A stretch of 64,000 nt of DNA, from the NCBI GenBank assembly GCA_035606175.1, contig DATNFW010000052.1, positions 29,872 through 93,871 on the forward strand, read 5' to 3'. The position numbers were made by a program, and so were the translations under genes. This document shows positions 47,934 through 55,874 of this stretch, piece after piece. Every line of letters starts with the position of its first letter. Position 1 is the stretch's first letter. The notes under the pieces are model-generated. The model made no database searches and was not told the DNA's origin. It saw only the letters and a program-made list of their open reading frames with translations. Source of the stretch: JASHUC01 sp035606175 (GTDB lineage Bacteria > Pseudomonadota > Gammaproteobacteria > Steroidobacterales > Steroidobacteraceae).

Positions 47934-48950
47934 TCAGCGGCTGGGGCGGGCGCCCCGCGCGAGGGCTGCGCGGCAGATTCGCTCGCAGAGCTCGGGAAAG
48001 CCGATCCCGGCTGCGCGCGCGGCCTGCGGCAGCAGGCTCCCCGAGGTCATCCCCGGGAGTGAGTTCGCCTCGAGGCACCATGCCTTGCCCGCAGGATCCA
48101 ATCGAAAATCGATGCGGCTGTACGCGCCGAGCTTCAATGCGTGGTGCGCGCGGATGGCGAGCTGCTGCAGTTCCGCGGCCAAAGCAGAGGGCAGATCGGC
48201 CGGAAAGATCTCGCGCGCGCCGCCTTTCTGATATTTGGATTCGTAGTCGAAAATCTCGCCCCGCGGGATGATCTCGCCGACCGGCAGCGCCTGACCCTCG
48301 AGAATACCGACGGTGAGCTCCCGGCCCGGCACGAAGCGCTCGATCATGACCTCGTCGTCGTAACGGCGGGCGAGCTCGATCGCGCCTGACAGGGCCTCTC
48401 GATCGCGCACCACCGTGAGCCCGACCGTCGAGCCCTGCTTGTTCGGCTTCACGACGACGGGCCAGCCGAGCGAACGCTCCACCTCTTCGATGGAAACCGG
48501 CGCCATGAGCCAATCGGCGGTCGGAACGCCCGCTGCACGAAAGAGCCGTTTGGAGAGGTCCTTGTCCATCGCGGCGGCACTCGCGATGTGATTGCTTCCC
48601 GTGTAGGCGAGGCCGGCCAGGTCGAGCACCGCCTGCACGCGGCCATCCTCGCCGGCTCCGCCATGCAACGCGAGGAAGACGACATCCATGCCGCGAATGT
48701 CCGCCGCCTCGGAAGCCAGCGCGAGCGCTGAGCCGCCGAGACGTGCCAGAGCGGTCTCCGTGGGAGGCTCCGGCGCAACCGAGCTCGTGAGCAGTCTCTG
48801 CTCTGCGGCGTGGGGCAGACGCCCCGTCGCCGTGTCGATGGCGATGACCTCGTGGCCGAGCTCGCGCAGCGCGGGGATGATCTGCGCGGCGCTTGCGATC
48901 GACACGTCGCGCTCCTCGCTCGCCCCGCCGAAAAGGACTGCGATCTTCAT
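47934..48950 (-). CDS. ddl: D-alanine-D-alanine ligase
   Basis: A 338-residue ATP-grasp ligase that makes the D-Ala-D-Ala dipeptide of peptidoglycan. It opens with IAVLFGGASEERDVSIASA, has FLALHGGAGEDG, the ATP-binding VVVKPNKQGSTVG, and ends SRIDFRLDPAGKAWCLEANSLPGMTSGSLLPQAA with the Mg-binding Asp, Glu and Asn. It stands outside a mur cluster, typical for DdlA-type copies. The 203 bp between its stop and the small membrane gene hold only a weak 31-codon frame. Confidence 0.95.
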   Translation of the reverse strand: MKIAVLFGGASEERDVSIASAAQIIPALRELGHEVIAIDTATGRLPHAAEQRLLTSSVAPEPPTETALARLGGSALALASEAADIRGMDVVFLALHGGAGEDGRVQAVLDLAGLAYTGSNHIASAAAMDKDLSKRLFRAAGVPTADWLMAPVSIEEVERSLGWPVVVKPNKQGSTVGLTVVRDREALSGAIELARRYDDEVMIERFVPGRELTVGILEGQALPVGEIIPRGEIFDYESKYQKGGAREIFPADLPSALAAELQQLAIRAHHALKLGAYSRIDFRLDPAGKAWCLEANSLPGMTSGSLLPQAARAAGIGFPELCERICRAALARGARPSR

Positions 48951-49017
48951 CCGCGATAGTTTGACAGAACTCCGCCCGCGGATCGTGAAGCGCGTCCCGA
49001 TCGTCCCGACGCGCGCC

Positions 49018-50022
49018 TCAGACCCGCGCGAGCTCGCGTATCAGGCGCGGCCCCCGATAGACCATTCCGGTGTACACCTGGATGAGATCCGCTCCCGCAG
49101 CGAGCATCGCGCGTCCCGCGGCGACCGAATCGATGCCCCCGACTCCGATGATCGCCGCGCGATCGCCGAGCTCGGCGCGCAGCCGACGTACCGCGGCGAG
49201 CGACAACTCGAGCAGCGGCCTGCCGCTCACGCCGCCCTGCTCAGCGGCGCCTGGTTGAGCTTCGAGGCCCGGCCGCCGTACCGTCGTGTTCGTCGCGATG
49301 ACACCCTCGATGCCGAGCGAGCCGATGATCCGCGCCGTTGCGGCCAGCTCCTCCTCGGTGAGATCCGGAGACAACTTCACGAGCAACGGTACATGTCGCC
49401 CGTGCTCGAGCGCGAGGCGACCGCGCAGCTCGAGGATAGATTCGAGGAGCGGCGTGAGCCGCGATTGCTGCTGCAACTCGCGCAGCCGCGCCGTGTTTGG
49501 CGAGGAGATGTTGAGCGCGATGTAGTCCGCTCGCGCGTACACCGCGCGCAGGCAGGCGGCGTAGTCATCGCCCGCCGCCTCGAGCGGCGTCGCCGCGTTC
49601 TTGCCGATGTTCACGCCGCAGATGCCCCGGAAGCTCCGACGAGCGAGACGCTCGACGAGCGCCTCCACACCCTCGTTCGGGAAGCCCATGCGATTCACCA
49701 CGGCGCCCGATTCGCGGAGACGGAAGACGCGCGGCCGCGGATTGCCAGGCTGCGGCCGCGGCGTCACCGTCCCGACCTCTATGAATCCGAATCCGAGTCG
49801 CCCGAGCGCATCGATGCAGGCGCCGTTTTTGTCGAATCCTGCCGCGAGGCCCACACGATTCGCGAACTCGAGTCCCATCCGCTGCACGGACCCGGCGCCC
49901 GGGCGCGGTTGCCGGAGCAGATGAAGCTCGCCTGCAATGCGGAGGAGATCGAGCGTCAGTGCGTGCGCGCGCTCGGGATCGAGCCGCATCAGAAGCGGCT
50001 GCAGAGCGGCATACATCGGCAT
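49018..50022 (-). CDS. pyrD: Dihydroorotate dehydrogenase, class 2 (quinone)
   Basis: A 334-residue membrane-associated FMN enzyme of pyrimidine synthesis. The N-terminal helix (YAALQPLLMRLDPERAHALTLDLL) is the quinone/membrane extension of class 2 enzymes. GLAAGFDKNG, EVGTVTPRPQPGNPRPR, NISSPNT with the catalytic Ser region, and GGISGRPL-like GGVSGRPL, then IGVGGI, bind FMN. ATG 50022 abuts the stop of the PurM-like gene (TGAATG), implying coupled translation. Confidence 0.95.
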   Translation of the reverse strand: MPMYAALQPLLMRLDPERAHALTLDLLRIAGELHLLRQPRPGAGSVQRMGLEFANRVGLAAGFDKNGACIDALGRLGFGFIEVGTVTPRPQPGNPRPRVFRLRESGAVVNRMGFPNEGVEALVERLARRSFRGICGVNIGKNAATPLEAAGDDYAACLRAVYARADYIALNISSPNTARLRELQQQSRLTPLLESILELRGRLALEHGRHVPLLVKLSPDLTEEELAATARIIGSLGIEGVIATNTTVRRPGLEAQPGAAEQGGVSGRPLLELSLAAVRRLRAELGDRAAIIGVGGIDSVAAGRAMLAAGADLIQVYTGMVYRGPRLIRELARV

Positions 50023-51162
50023 TCAGCCTCGCAGCTCGAGGTCGGCTGCCTCATAGCGGAGCTGGAGCGGCTCAACGATGAGCCGGCGCGGTCCGGCCTC
50101 GACCGTTCCGGATATCCACGCTTCGATGCCGGCGCTGCGGGCAGCGAGCACGGCCGGCTGCGCGTCCTCCGCGGCGACAAACAGCGCAAACCCCGCGCCC
50201 ATATTGAGACTGCCATAGGCTTCGCGCAGATCGAGCGGCGCTTCGCGTTGAATGAACTCGAGCACCGCTGGAACGGGCGGCACCTGCGTGATCCGATACG
50301 TGAAGCTTGCGGGATGGCGCATGAGCTTGCGCCAGCCGTGGCCGGTTACATTGACACAGTAGTGCGGGACGACACCTGCGGCCCACACCGACTCGAGCAC
50401 TGGCGGATAGAGCACCGTCGGATCGAGCAGCGCCTCACCGAAGCCTCGCCCGCCGCCGATCGCGGTGGCATACCGCTGCGGCAGCCGCTCGGCGAGCTTG
50501 CGTGCGAGACTCACGCCGTTCGCGTGGATGCCGCTCGAGGCAAGCAGCACGATCGCATCGCCCGCCCCGAGCCTCTCTCCGAGCGTGAGGCGCGCGTGAG
50601 CGGGTACGATCCCGAAGCAGGACGCCGCCAAATCGATGCGCTCCGACTCGATGACGCCGGCGAGCGCCGGCGTCTCACCGCCGCCCCAGGCGACGCGGCA
50701 GGCATCGCAAGCCGCCTCCCATCCGCGCACCAGATCGGCGGCTCGCTCGACATCGGAAAACCAGTCGCTGCTGCCTGCCGCCCAGTACGCCTGGACGGAA
50801 AGCGGAGTGGCTCCTACGGTGATGAGATCGTTGACGGCCATCGCGATCGTGTCCTGCGCGATGGCGTCGTAGTGGCTGCGCCCGGAGATTGGCCGCACCG
50901 CATCCGCCACGAGCGCCTTCGACCCCAGACATTCGGTGACCGAGGCGAGGAGCAACCCGCCCGCCTCCACGACATATGCGGACTCACCGCGCGAACGTTC
51001 GATCTCGCGGTAGCCGTGGCCTGCGAGATGGCGCGAGGTTGCACGGGCCGCCTGCTGGGCACGCACCTTGAGCGCATCGATCCGCCGATAGTCGACGCCG
51101 GCGCTCGAGTAGTCGAGGGTGGAGTTGGGCAAGCGACTCACCGGGGCCCCGCGGGCGGGCAT
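50023..51162 (-). CDS. PurM/AIR-synthetase-like protein with altered signatures
   Basis: A 379-residue AIR-synthase-fold protein. Preserved features include LDYSSAGVDYRRID, AMAVNDLITVGATPL, WGGGETP and ASSGIHANG. The canonical metal/ATP motif DGVGTK reads ECLGSK (residues 77-82), and the late TGGG reads TGHGW. These changes suggest a paralogue of purM with altered substrate or lost activity rather than the purine enzyme itself. It is coupled to pyrD by an immediately adjacent stop and start. The 190 bp upstream (51163-51352) show nothing clear. Confidence 0.75.
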   Translation of the reverse strand: MPARGAPVSRLPNSTLDYSSAGVDYRRIDALKVRAQQAARATSRHLAGHGYREIERSRGESAYVVEAGGLLLASVTECLGSKALVADAVRPISGRSHYDAIAQDTIAMAVNDLITVGATPLSVQAYWAAGSSDWFSDVERAADLVRGWEAACDACRVAWGGGETPALAGVIESERIDLAASCFGIVPAHARLTLGERLGAGDAIVLLASSGIHANGVSLARKLAERLPQRYATAIGGGRGFGEALLDPTVLYPPVLESVWAAGVVPHYCVNVTGHGWRKLMRHPASFTYRITQVPPVPAVLEFIQREAPLDLREAYGSLNMGAGFALFVAAEDAQPAVLAARSAGIEAWISGTVEAGPRRLIVEPLQLRYEAADLELRG

Positions 51163-51352
51163 GAACTACGGCGCGCGCAATCGTATCAGGAGACGGCGCC
51201 CATCAGGAGCGCCCCGCGCAGCAGGGGCTGCCCGCAAGCGCGACTCTGAGGTCCGGCGGCACTACTCGGGAGGTCGCGCCGGTGTCGGCTCGCATAGGGC
51301 CCATCCATGGCCGCGCTTCCCGCCCGCGCTTCCTGCGCGTGCGCTCGCCGCT

Positions 51353-52363
51353 TCATCGCGGCTCGCCCTCCGAGAGTCGCCTCGCCTCGATGAAAATGCG
51401 ACGGATGGCGGGATGACGGCGGCGAATCGCATCCTCGATGCGCGACACGGCCGCGACCTGCTCGCGCGCGGTGATTCCCGGCTCGAATTCCACATCGAGG
51501 TTGAGCAGCACGTCGAGCGGACCGAGGTGCATGGTGAGCGGGGTGCGCGCTGCGCGGATCGCCGGGTCCGCATCGACGATCTCCCGGATGCTCGCCACGA
51601 TCTCCGGATTGGCGCTCTCGCCGATGAGGAGACCGCGGCTCTCGTACACCAGAGTGAGCGCGACGACACACAGGATGACGCCGATCAACATGGACGCACC
51701 AGCGTCGTAGTAGGAACTGTGCAACTGATGCCCGAGGAAGACCCCGAGGAAGGCGACGGCGAGGCCGAGCAGCGCCGCGAAATCCTCATAGAACGTCGTG
51801 TAGACGGAGGGGTCTTTGCTGCGATGGAGGCGCAGCCAGAACGGCCGCGGGCCGCGGCGGCGCATGAGCTCGCGCACGGCGATCGTCAGCGAGCATGACT
51901 CGAACACCGCCGCGATTGCGAGGACCACGTACGCCCAGAATGCGTTCTCGAGCGGACGGGGCTCGAGCACGTGCGAGATGCCCTCGTAGAGCGCCATGCC
52001 GCCGCCGACGCCGAACAGCAGAATCGCGACGATCAGGCTCCAGAAATAGAGCTCCTTGCCGTGGCCGAACGGGTAGGACTCATCCGGCGGCAGCTGGCTG
52101 CGGTGCAGCCCGAGCAGAAGCAGCAGCTGGTTGCCGGTGTCGGCCACCGAATGAATCGCTTCGGAAAGCATGGCCGAGCTGCCGGAAAGCCACGCCGCCG
52201 CGAACTTTGTCGCGGCAATGGCGAGGTTCGCCGCGGTCGCCGCGTAGACGACCTTCCGCGAGTGGCTCGCGGTCCCCGGCAACAGCGTCTGCACGGACGC
52301 AGCGGCCGAGCTTGTGCTTGGCGGGGGCTCATTCCGCCTCGAGCCTGCCGGGTCGACCTGCAT
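51353..52363 (-). CDS. Cation diffusion facilitator family transporter
   Basis: A 336-residue CDF-family divalent-metal/proton antiporter of the inner membrane. Six helices lie between about residues 37 and 245. The metal site HSVAD (helix 2) and FYEDFAALLG (helix 5) contain the expected His/Asp and Asp ligands. A cytoplasmic C-terminal domain follows (LTMHLGPLDVLLNLDVEF), with a terminal RR-rich tail. ATG 52363 starts after a Ser/Pro-rich segment. Zn, Fe or Mn may be the substrate. It lies 23 bp downstream of the ShosT-like gene on the same strand. Confidence 0.9.
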   Translation of the reverse strand: MQVDPAGSRRNEPPPSTSSAAASVQTLLPGTASHSRKVVYAATAANLAIAATKFAAAWLSGSSAMLSEAIHSVADTGNQLLLLLGLHRSQLPPDESYPFGHGKELYFWSLIVAILLFGVGGGMALYEGISHVLEPRPLENAFWAYVVLAIAAVFESCSLTIAVRELMRRRGPRPFWLRLHRSKDPSVYTTFYEDFAALLGLAVAFLGVFLGHQLHSSYYDAGASMLIGVILCVVALTLVYESRGLLIGESANPEIVASIREIVDADPAIRAARTPLTMHLGPLDVLLNLDVEFEPGITAREQVAAVSRIEDAIRRRHPAIRRIFIEARRLSEGEPR

Positions 52364-52386
52364 GCCGGCTCTCAGCAACTGCCGTG

Positions 52387-53070
52387 CTAGCACCGGTGCC
52401 GCACTCGCGACACCCGCGCCACGAACACGGCAATTAGGGCCTGGTCCGGAAAACGTGCACGGATGCGCGCCTTCGCCACGCTCAGATGCTTTCCCGAGGT
52501 GAGCACGTCGTCGAACAGCGCGACCACGGGCCGCAGCGGCTGCATGAGCTGCGTGCCATCGAGCTCCATGAGCCGCATCAGATCGGCGCGTCGCAAACGC
52601 TCGCCGCGGCGCTCGTGGTCGGGGTGCATAGCGCCGTTGTGACGGAGCAGCGGCCGGATGTCCGCATCCCAGCCTTCGAATGCGCAATTCAGCGCGCGCA
52701 GCAGCCGATCGCAATAGTCGTCATCGCCGGGCCGCTTCGAGGCGGGCATCGGTACGAAGGTCAGCGCCGTTTCGACCGCCGCTCGGCCAAATCCGCGACG
52801 CAGCGCCCCGGCGACAGTCTCGATCGCGCGCTCCTTGAACTCTCGGACGGCCGCTGAGCGGGAACTCGCGCGAATGCGCGCGGGCGAGCGCTTGAAGTCG
52901 AGGATGAGATTGTTGAAGTCGCCTGCACCCCAGCCTCGACCCGGCAAATATTCACCGAGGAACAGGCAATGATCGTCAGGCGCGAGCAGCCAGTGATCCC
53001 CGCGGCTCGTCTCATCGATCCAGGCAAAGGTCGCAAGGTCCGCCGCACTTTCAGATCGCGAGCCGCTCAT
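52387..53070 (-). CDS. Phosphoribosyltransferase-domain protein, ShosT-like candidate toxin
   Basis: A 227-residue protein. The PRPP-binding motif DDVLTSGKH (residues 187-195) follows hydrophobic VVALF, as in phosphoribosyltransferases of the ComF type. An upstream block FVPMPASKRPGDDDYCDRLL (about 105-124) recalls ShosT-type proteins. Its ATG lies inside the 3' end of the DprA-like gene (20-bp overlap). In ShosTA, ShosT (PRTase domain) is the toxin and ShosA (DprA domain) its antitoxin; the pairing and order here fit. Assignment by domain pairing and motifs, so moderately sure. Confidence 0.75.
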   Translation of the reverse strand: MSGSRSESAADLATFAWIDETSRGDHWLLAPDDHCLFLGEYLPGRGWGAGDFNNLILDFKRSPARIRASSRSAAVREFKERAIETVAGALRRGFGRAAVETALTFVPMPASKRPGDDDYCDRLLRALNCAFEGWDADIRPLLRHNGAMHPDHERRGERLRRADLMRLMELDGTQLMQPLRPVVALFDDVLTSGKHLSVAKARIRARFPDQALIAVFVARVSRVRHRC

Positions 53071-53980
53071 CGACGTCCTCGATGGATCGCAGACGAAGCG
53101 CGCCTTGCCGGAGGAGTCGCTCCGGCCAGCCTAGGCTCGCATCGCCGCAGCACCGGTTTGACACGAAGAGCGGCCGACGCATCGTGAGCGCGTGGCGCGC
53201 GCAGATGAGTGCGCCCGAGCGATCGCTCGCCTCGACGATTACCACAGCGTCGGCGAGTGCCGCGAGCGTCGCGTTCCGGTCCCGGAAGAACTGGCGATTC
53301 GCGTTCATGTCCTGCCGCTCATAGCGCACCATCGGCACTTGGCTCACGACGAGGTGATCCCGTGCCAGCCCGCGTTGAAGGGCTGCATTGGCGCGCGGAT
53401 ACACGATGGTGAGCGGTGTACCCAATACGGCCACGGTCGAACCGCCCGCCGCGATGGCAGTGGAATGGGCGATCGAGTCAATACCTTCGGCGAGTCCCGA
53501 GATGATTGCGAGTCCGCTTCGCACGAGGTGTCGGACAAGCTGCTCGGTCAGCTCCTGTCCGATGCGCGAGGGGCATCGTGTACCGACGATCGCGACGGAT
53601 CGCAGCTCGAGGAGGTAGGGACGTCCCTGGCAGTAGAGCACCTCGACGGGATGCGCTGCATCCCGAAGCCTCTTGGGGTACGAGCGCGTGCCGTGCACGA
53701 GCAGATCGAATGCGCCGATGTGCGCGTGTTTCGCGAGCGCGAGTGCCATCCGGCCATATTTCTCCGCCTCCGCTCGCGGGACGATGTCGGATGGCAACGC
53801 ACCGGGTCTCAACCGAAACAGGCGCGCCAATGACCTGAAGCTCGCCCGGTCCCGCATCCACAGCGCCTCGTATGCACCGAGCTCGAGGAAACGCCGAGCC
53901 GCGCGCGGTCGCGCGGCCGAGGTGGGAAATTGCAGCTCGCTCATGGGAAGATTGGAGCGCTTCGCCTGCGGCTGCGTCAC
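53051..53980 (-). CDS. DprA-like (Smf) Rossmann protein, ShosA-like candidate antitoxin
   Basis: A 309-residue protein with a DprA Rossmann fold: SVAIVGTRCPSRIG (about 128-141), SGLAEGIDSIAH (161-172), GSTVAVLGTPLTIVYP and FFRDRNATLAALADAVVIVEASDRSGALI. It lacks the C-terminal winged-helix domain of housekeeping DprA and is shorter (about 360+ usual). GTG 53980 or ATG 53944 could be the start. It overlaps the PRTase gene by 20 bp, a layout expected for ShosA/ShosT. Role inferred as antitoxin or sensor in phage defence; competence DprA is the alternative. Confidence 0.8.
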   Translation of the reverse strand: MTQPQAKRSNLPMSELQFPTSAARPRAARRFLELGAYEALWMRDRASFRSLARLFRLRPGALPSDIVPRAEAEKYGRMALALAKHAHIGAFDLLVHGTRSYPKRLRDAAHPVEVLYCQGRPYLLELRSVAIVGTRCPSRIGQELTEQLVRHLVRSGLAIISGLAEGIDSIAHSTAIAAGGSTVAVLGTPLTIVYPRANAALQRGLARDHLVVSQVPMVRYERQDMNANRQFFRDRNATLAALADAVVIVEASDRSGALICARHALTMRRPLFVSNRCCGDASLGWPERLLRQGALRLRSIEDVDERLAI

Positions 53981-54048
53981 GCCCCAAAAGTCACCAAAGC
54001 GTCGAGTTTCGGTGGATTACCGGCCGATGGACTTCAGTTGCGCCTGGA

Positions 54049-54077
54049 TTGCGCTCATTTTCGTAACACGTTACGAT
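54049..54077 (+). promoter_or_regulatory. Candidate promoter of the second toxin-antitoxin pair
   Basis: TTGCGC (54049-54054), a 17-bp spacer and TACGAT (54072-54077) form a plausible promoter. The start site would fall within about 1-2 nt of ATG 54085, making the mRNA leaderless; no Shine-Dalgarno sequence lies between. Confidence 0.5.
54061..54076. promoter_or_regulatory. Palindromic operator candidate over the -10 box
   Basis: TCGTAAC-AC-GTTACGA has perfect 7-bp arms around a 2-bp centre and ends 8 bp before the antitoxin ATG. It overlaps TACGAT, so a bound dimer would block the promoter. Autorepression by the antitoxin (or its complex) is the natural model. Confidence 0.55.
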
Positions 54078-54084
54078 AAATAAC

Positions 54085-54552
54085 ATGGGTGCAAAGACTG
54101 AAAAGAAGCGCGGCCGTCCCAAGCGTCCGGGCGCTTTCAGCGCTGCGCAGCGCATGCGCCGGCTGCGAGCCCGGCGTAAGCGTGCGGGCTTGAAAGTAGT
54201 CTCGCGCTGGGTGCCGGCGGGTGAGGCGCCGGCGCCGGTCTACTCCTCGCACCGCCTCGCGGAAGCCCGCAGCCTCGCAATGCACTCGCTCATTGCGGAG
54301 CGGATCGCAAGTGATCCGCGAAAGCTCGAGATTGCCCGTCACAATCTAGAATCCTGGGCGAAGCGTCGGAGCGAGCCGCGGCCCCGGTGGCATCACGAGT
54401 GGCAGGCGCTTCTGAGGCGCCCCTGGCCAGAGATTGCTGCGCTGATCAGTGAGCCGAGCGAACGTGCGGCCCGGTTGCGGCAATCCTCGCCGTTCGCGGG
54501 CGTTCTGACGCCGCAGGAGAGACGCAGGGTCTATGACGCGTTTCGAGCTTGA
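54085..54552 (+). CDS. Candidate antitoxin with basic N-terminus (partner of the nucleotidyltransferase)
   Basis: A 155-residue protein. The first 55 residues are strongly basic (KKRGRPKRPG, RMRRLRARRKRAG) like DUF3018/MazE-type antitoxin N-termini, which suggests DNA binding to the palindrome upstream. The rest is helical (ARHNLESWAKRR) and ends RLRQSSPFAGVLTPQERRRVYDAF, a tail that recurs in partners of DUF6036-type nucleotidyltransferases. Its 3' end overlaps the toxin gene by 20 bp. Domain role is inferred from architecture. Confidence 0.7.
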   Translation: MGAKTEKKRGRPKRPGAFSAAQRMRRLRARRKRAGLKVVSRWVPAGEAPAPVYSSHRLAEARSLAMHSLIAERIASDPRKLEIARHNLESWAKRRSEPRPRWHHEWQALLRRPWPEIAALISEPSERAARLRQSSPFAGVLTPQERRRVYDAFRA

Positions 54553-55093
54553 GCACATCATTCGGGCGGCCGGTAGCATTGCAAAGGATTCGGAGATCAT
54601 CATCATCGGGAGCCAGTCGGTTCTCGGGCAGTTTCCACGGGCGCCTGCCGAATTGCTGGCTTCCACCGAGGCGGATGTGTTCCCGCGCAACCACCCGGAG
54701 CGCGCGGACCTGATCGACATCCAGATCGGCGAAGGATCGACTTTCCATCAGGAGTTCGGCTATTACGCGCAAGGAGTCGATGAGCGCGCGGCGACGCTCC
54801 CGAGCGGCTGGCGCGATCGGTTGGTGCGCATCGACAATCCGAACACGAACGGCATCGCCGGCCTATGCCTCGAGGTGCATGACCTTGCCGTTTCCAAGTA
54901 CGTCGCCGCTCGCGAGAAGGATCTGGAGTTCACGCGCGAGCTGGCCCGGCACAGGATGACCGAGCGGCAGGTGCTCCTCGAGCGTCTACACACGACTGAG
55001 TTGCCCGGGGTACACCGCGAGCTCGTGGCCGCGCGCATCGCGCGGGACTTCGCCACACGACGCGCCCGCAACACGAATCCGACGAGGCGGTGA
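54533..55093 (+). CDS. DUF6036-type nucleotidyltransferase-fold protein, candidate toxin
   Basis: A 186-residue protein. The nucleotidyltransferase GS motif (IIIIGSQSVLG, Gly26-Ser27) is followed by STEADV (44-49), with Glu46/Asp48 as likely metal ligands. LCLEVHDLAVSKYVAAREKDLEF follows and is typical of AbiEii/DUF6036-type enzymes. Related proteins act as toxins that modify tRNA or other targets with nucleotides. The start overlaps the antitoxin gene, so translation is coupled. No evidence here identifies the target. Confidence 0.75.
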   Translation: MTRFELEHIIRAAGSIAKDSEIIIIGSQSVLGQFPRAPAELLASTEADVFPRNHPERADLIDIQIGEGSTFHQEFGYYAQGVDERAATLPSGWRDRLVRIDNPNTNGIAGLCLEVHDLAVSKYVAAREKDLEFTRELARHRMTERQVLLERLHTTELPGVHRELVAARIARDFATRRARNTNPTRR

Positions 55094-55126
55094 TCCTTCA
55101 GGCGGCAGTCAGCTCCCGCTCGCTGC

Positions 55127-55132
55127 TATGCT
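55127..55132 (+). promoter_or_regulatory. Possible -10 box (TATGCT) for the carboxylesterase gene, leaderless candidate
   Basis: TATGCT lies 6 nt before ATG 55139 without a ribosome site. No convincing -35 is visible. Confidence 0.35.
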
Positions 55133-55138
55133 CGCGTC

Positions 55139-55831
55139 ATGACATATCTTCAACAGGAATCCGACGAGGCCGTGGTCCTCGAACGCGGCTCGGGTATCGA
55201 GCCGCTCGCCTCCGTCATCTGGCTGCACGGCCTCGGCGCCGACGGCCACGACTTCGTGCCCATCGTGCCGGAGCTGCGGCTACCCGAGAAGATCGCTCCG
55301 CGGTTCGTGTTCCCGCACGCGCCGGTTCGCGCGGTGACGATCAACAATGGCATGCGCATGCGGGCCTGGTACGACATCCTCGGATTCTCGCGGGATGCTG
55401 CGGAGGACGAGGCGGGAATTCGCGCATCCGCCGCACTTGCGGACCACTTCATCGCAAAAGAGCGCGCAGCGGGGATCCCGGCACACCGGATCATCCTCGC
55501 AGGCTTCTCCCAAGGAGGTGCCATCGCGCTCTTTGCGGGGCTGCGCCAGGCCGAGACGCTCGGCGGCATTCTCGCGCTCTCCACCTACCTGCCGTTGCGC
55601 GCATCGCTCCCGGATGGCTTCGGTGCCGGCCGGCATGCTCCCATTCTGATGTGCCACGGCCGCTTCGACCCCGTGCTCCCGATGACGCTCGGGGAAACCT
55701 CTCGCGATCTGCTGCGGCACCACGGCTGGCGCGTCGAATGGAAGGACTACCCCATGCAGCACCAGGTCTGTGGTGAGGAGATCGCAGACATTTCCGCGTG
55801 GCTCATCGAGACGCTGCAAACGCCCGCCTGA
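55139..55831 (+). CDS. Carboxylesterase (alpha/beta hydrolase, EstB/YpfH-like)
   Basis: A 230-residue cytosolic alpha/beta hydrolase of the carboxylesterase/acyl-protein thioesterase group. It has HGLGADGHDF, the nucleophile GFSQGG (Ser near residue 123), acid Asp in CHGRFDPVLP and His in YPMQHQVCGEE. Substrates are short acyl esters. It begins 45 bp after the nucleotidyltransferase stop. It converges on the beta-helix gene. Confidence 0.93.
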   Translation: MTYLQQESDEAVVLERGSGIEPLASVIWLHGLGADGHDFVPIVPELRLPEKIAPRFVFPHAPVRAVTINNGMRMRAWYDILGFSRDAAEDEAGIRASAALADHFIAKERAAGIPAHRIILAGFSQGGAIALFAGLRQAETLGGILALSTYLPLRASLPDGFGAGRHAPILMCHGRFDPVLPMTLGETSRDLLRHHGWRVEWKDYPMQHQVCGEEIADISAWLIETLQTPA

Positions 55832-55874
55832 TTGAAATTACGCGGGGCGCATGAGGCCGCGCGAGCACGCCCGC

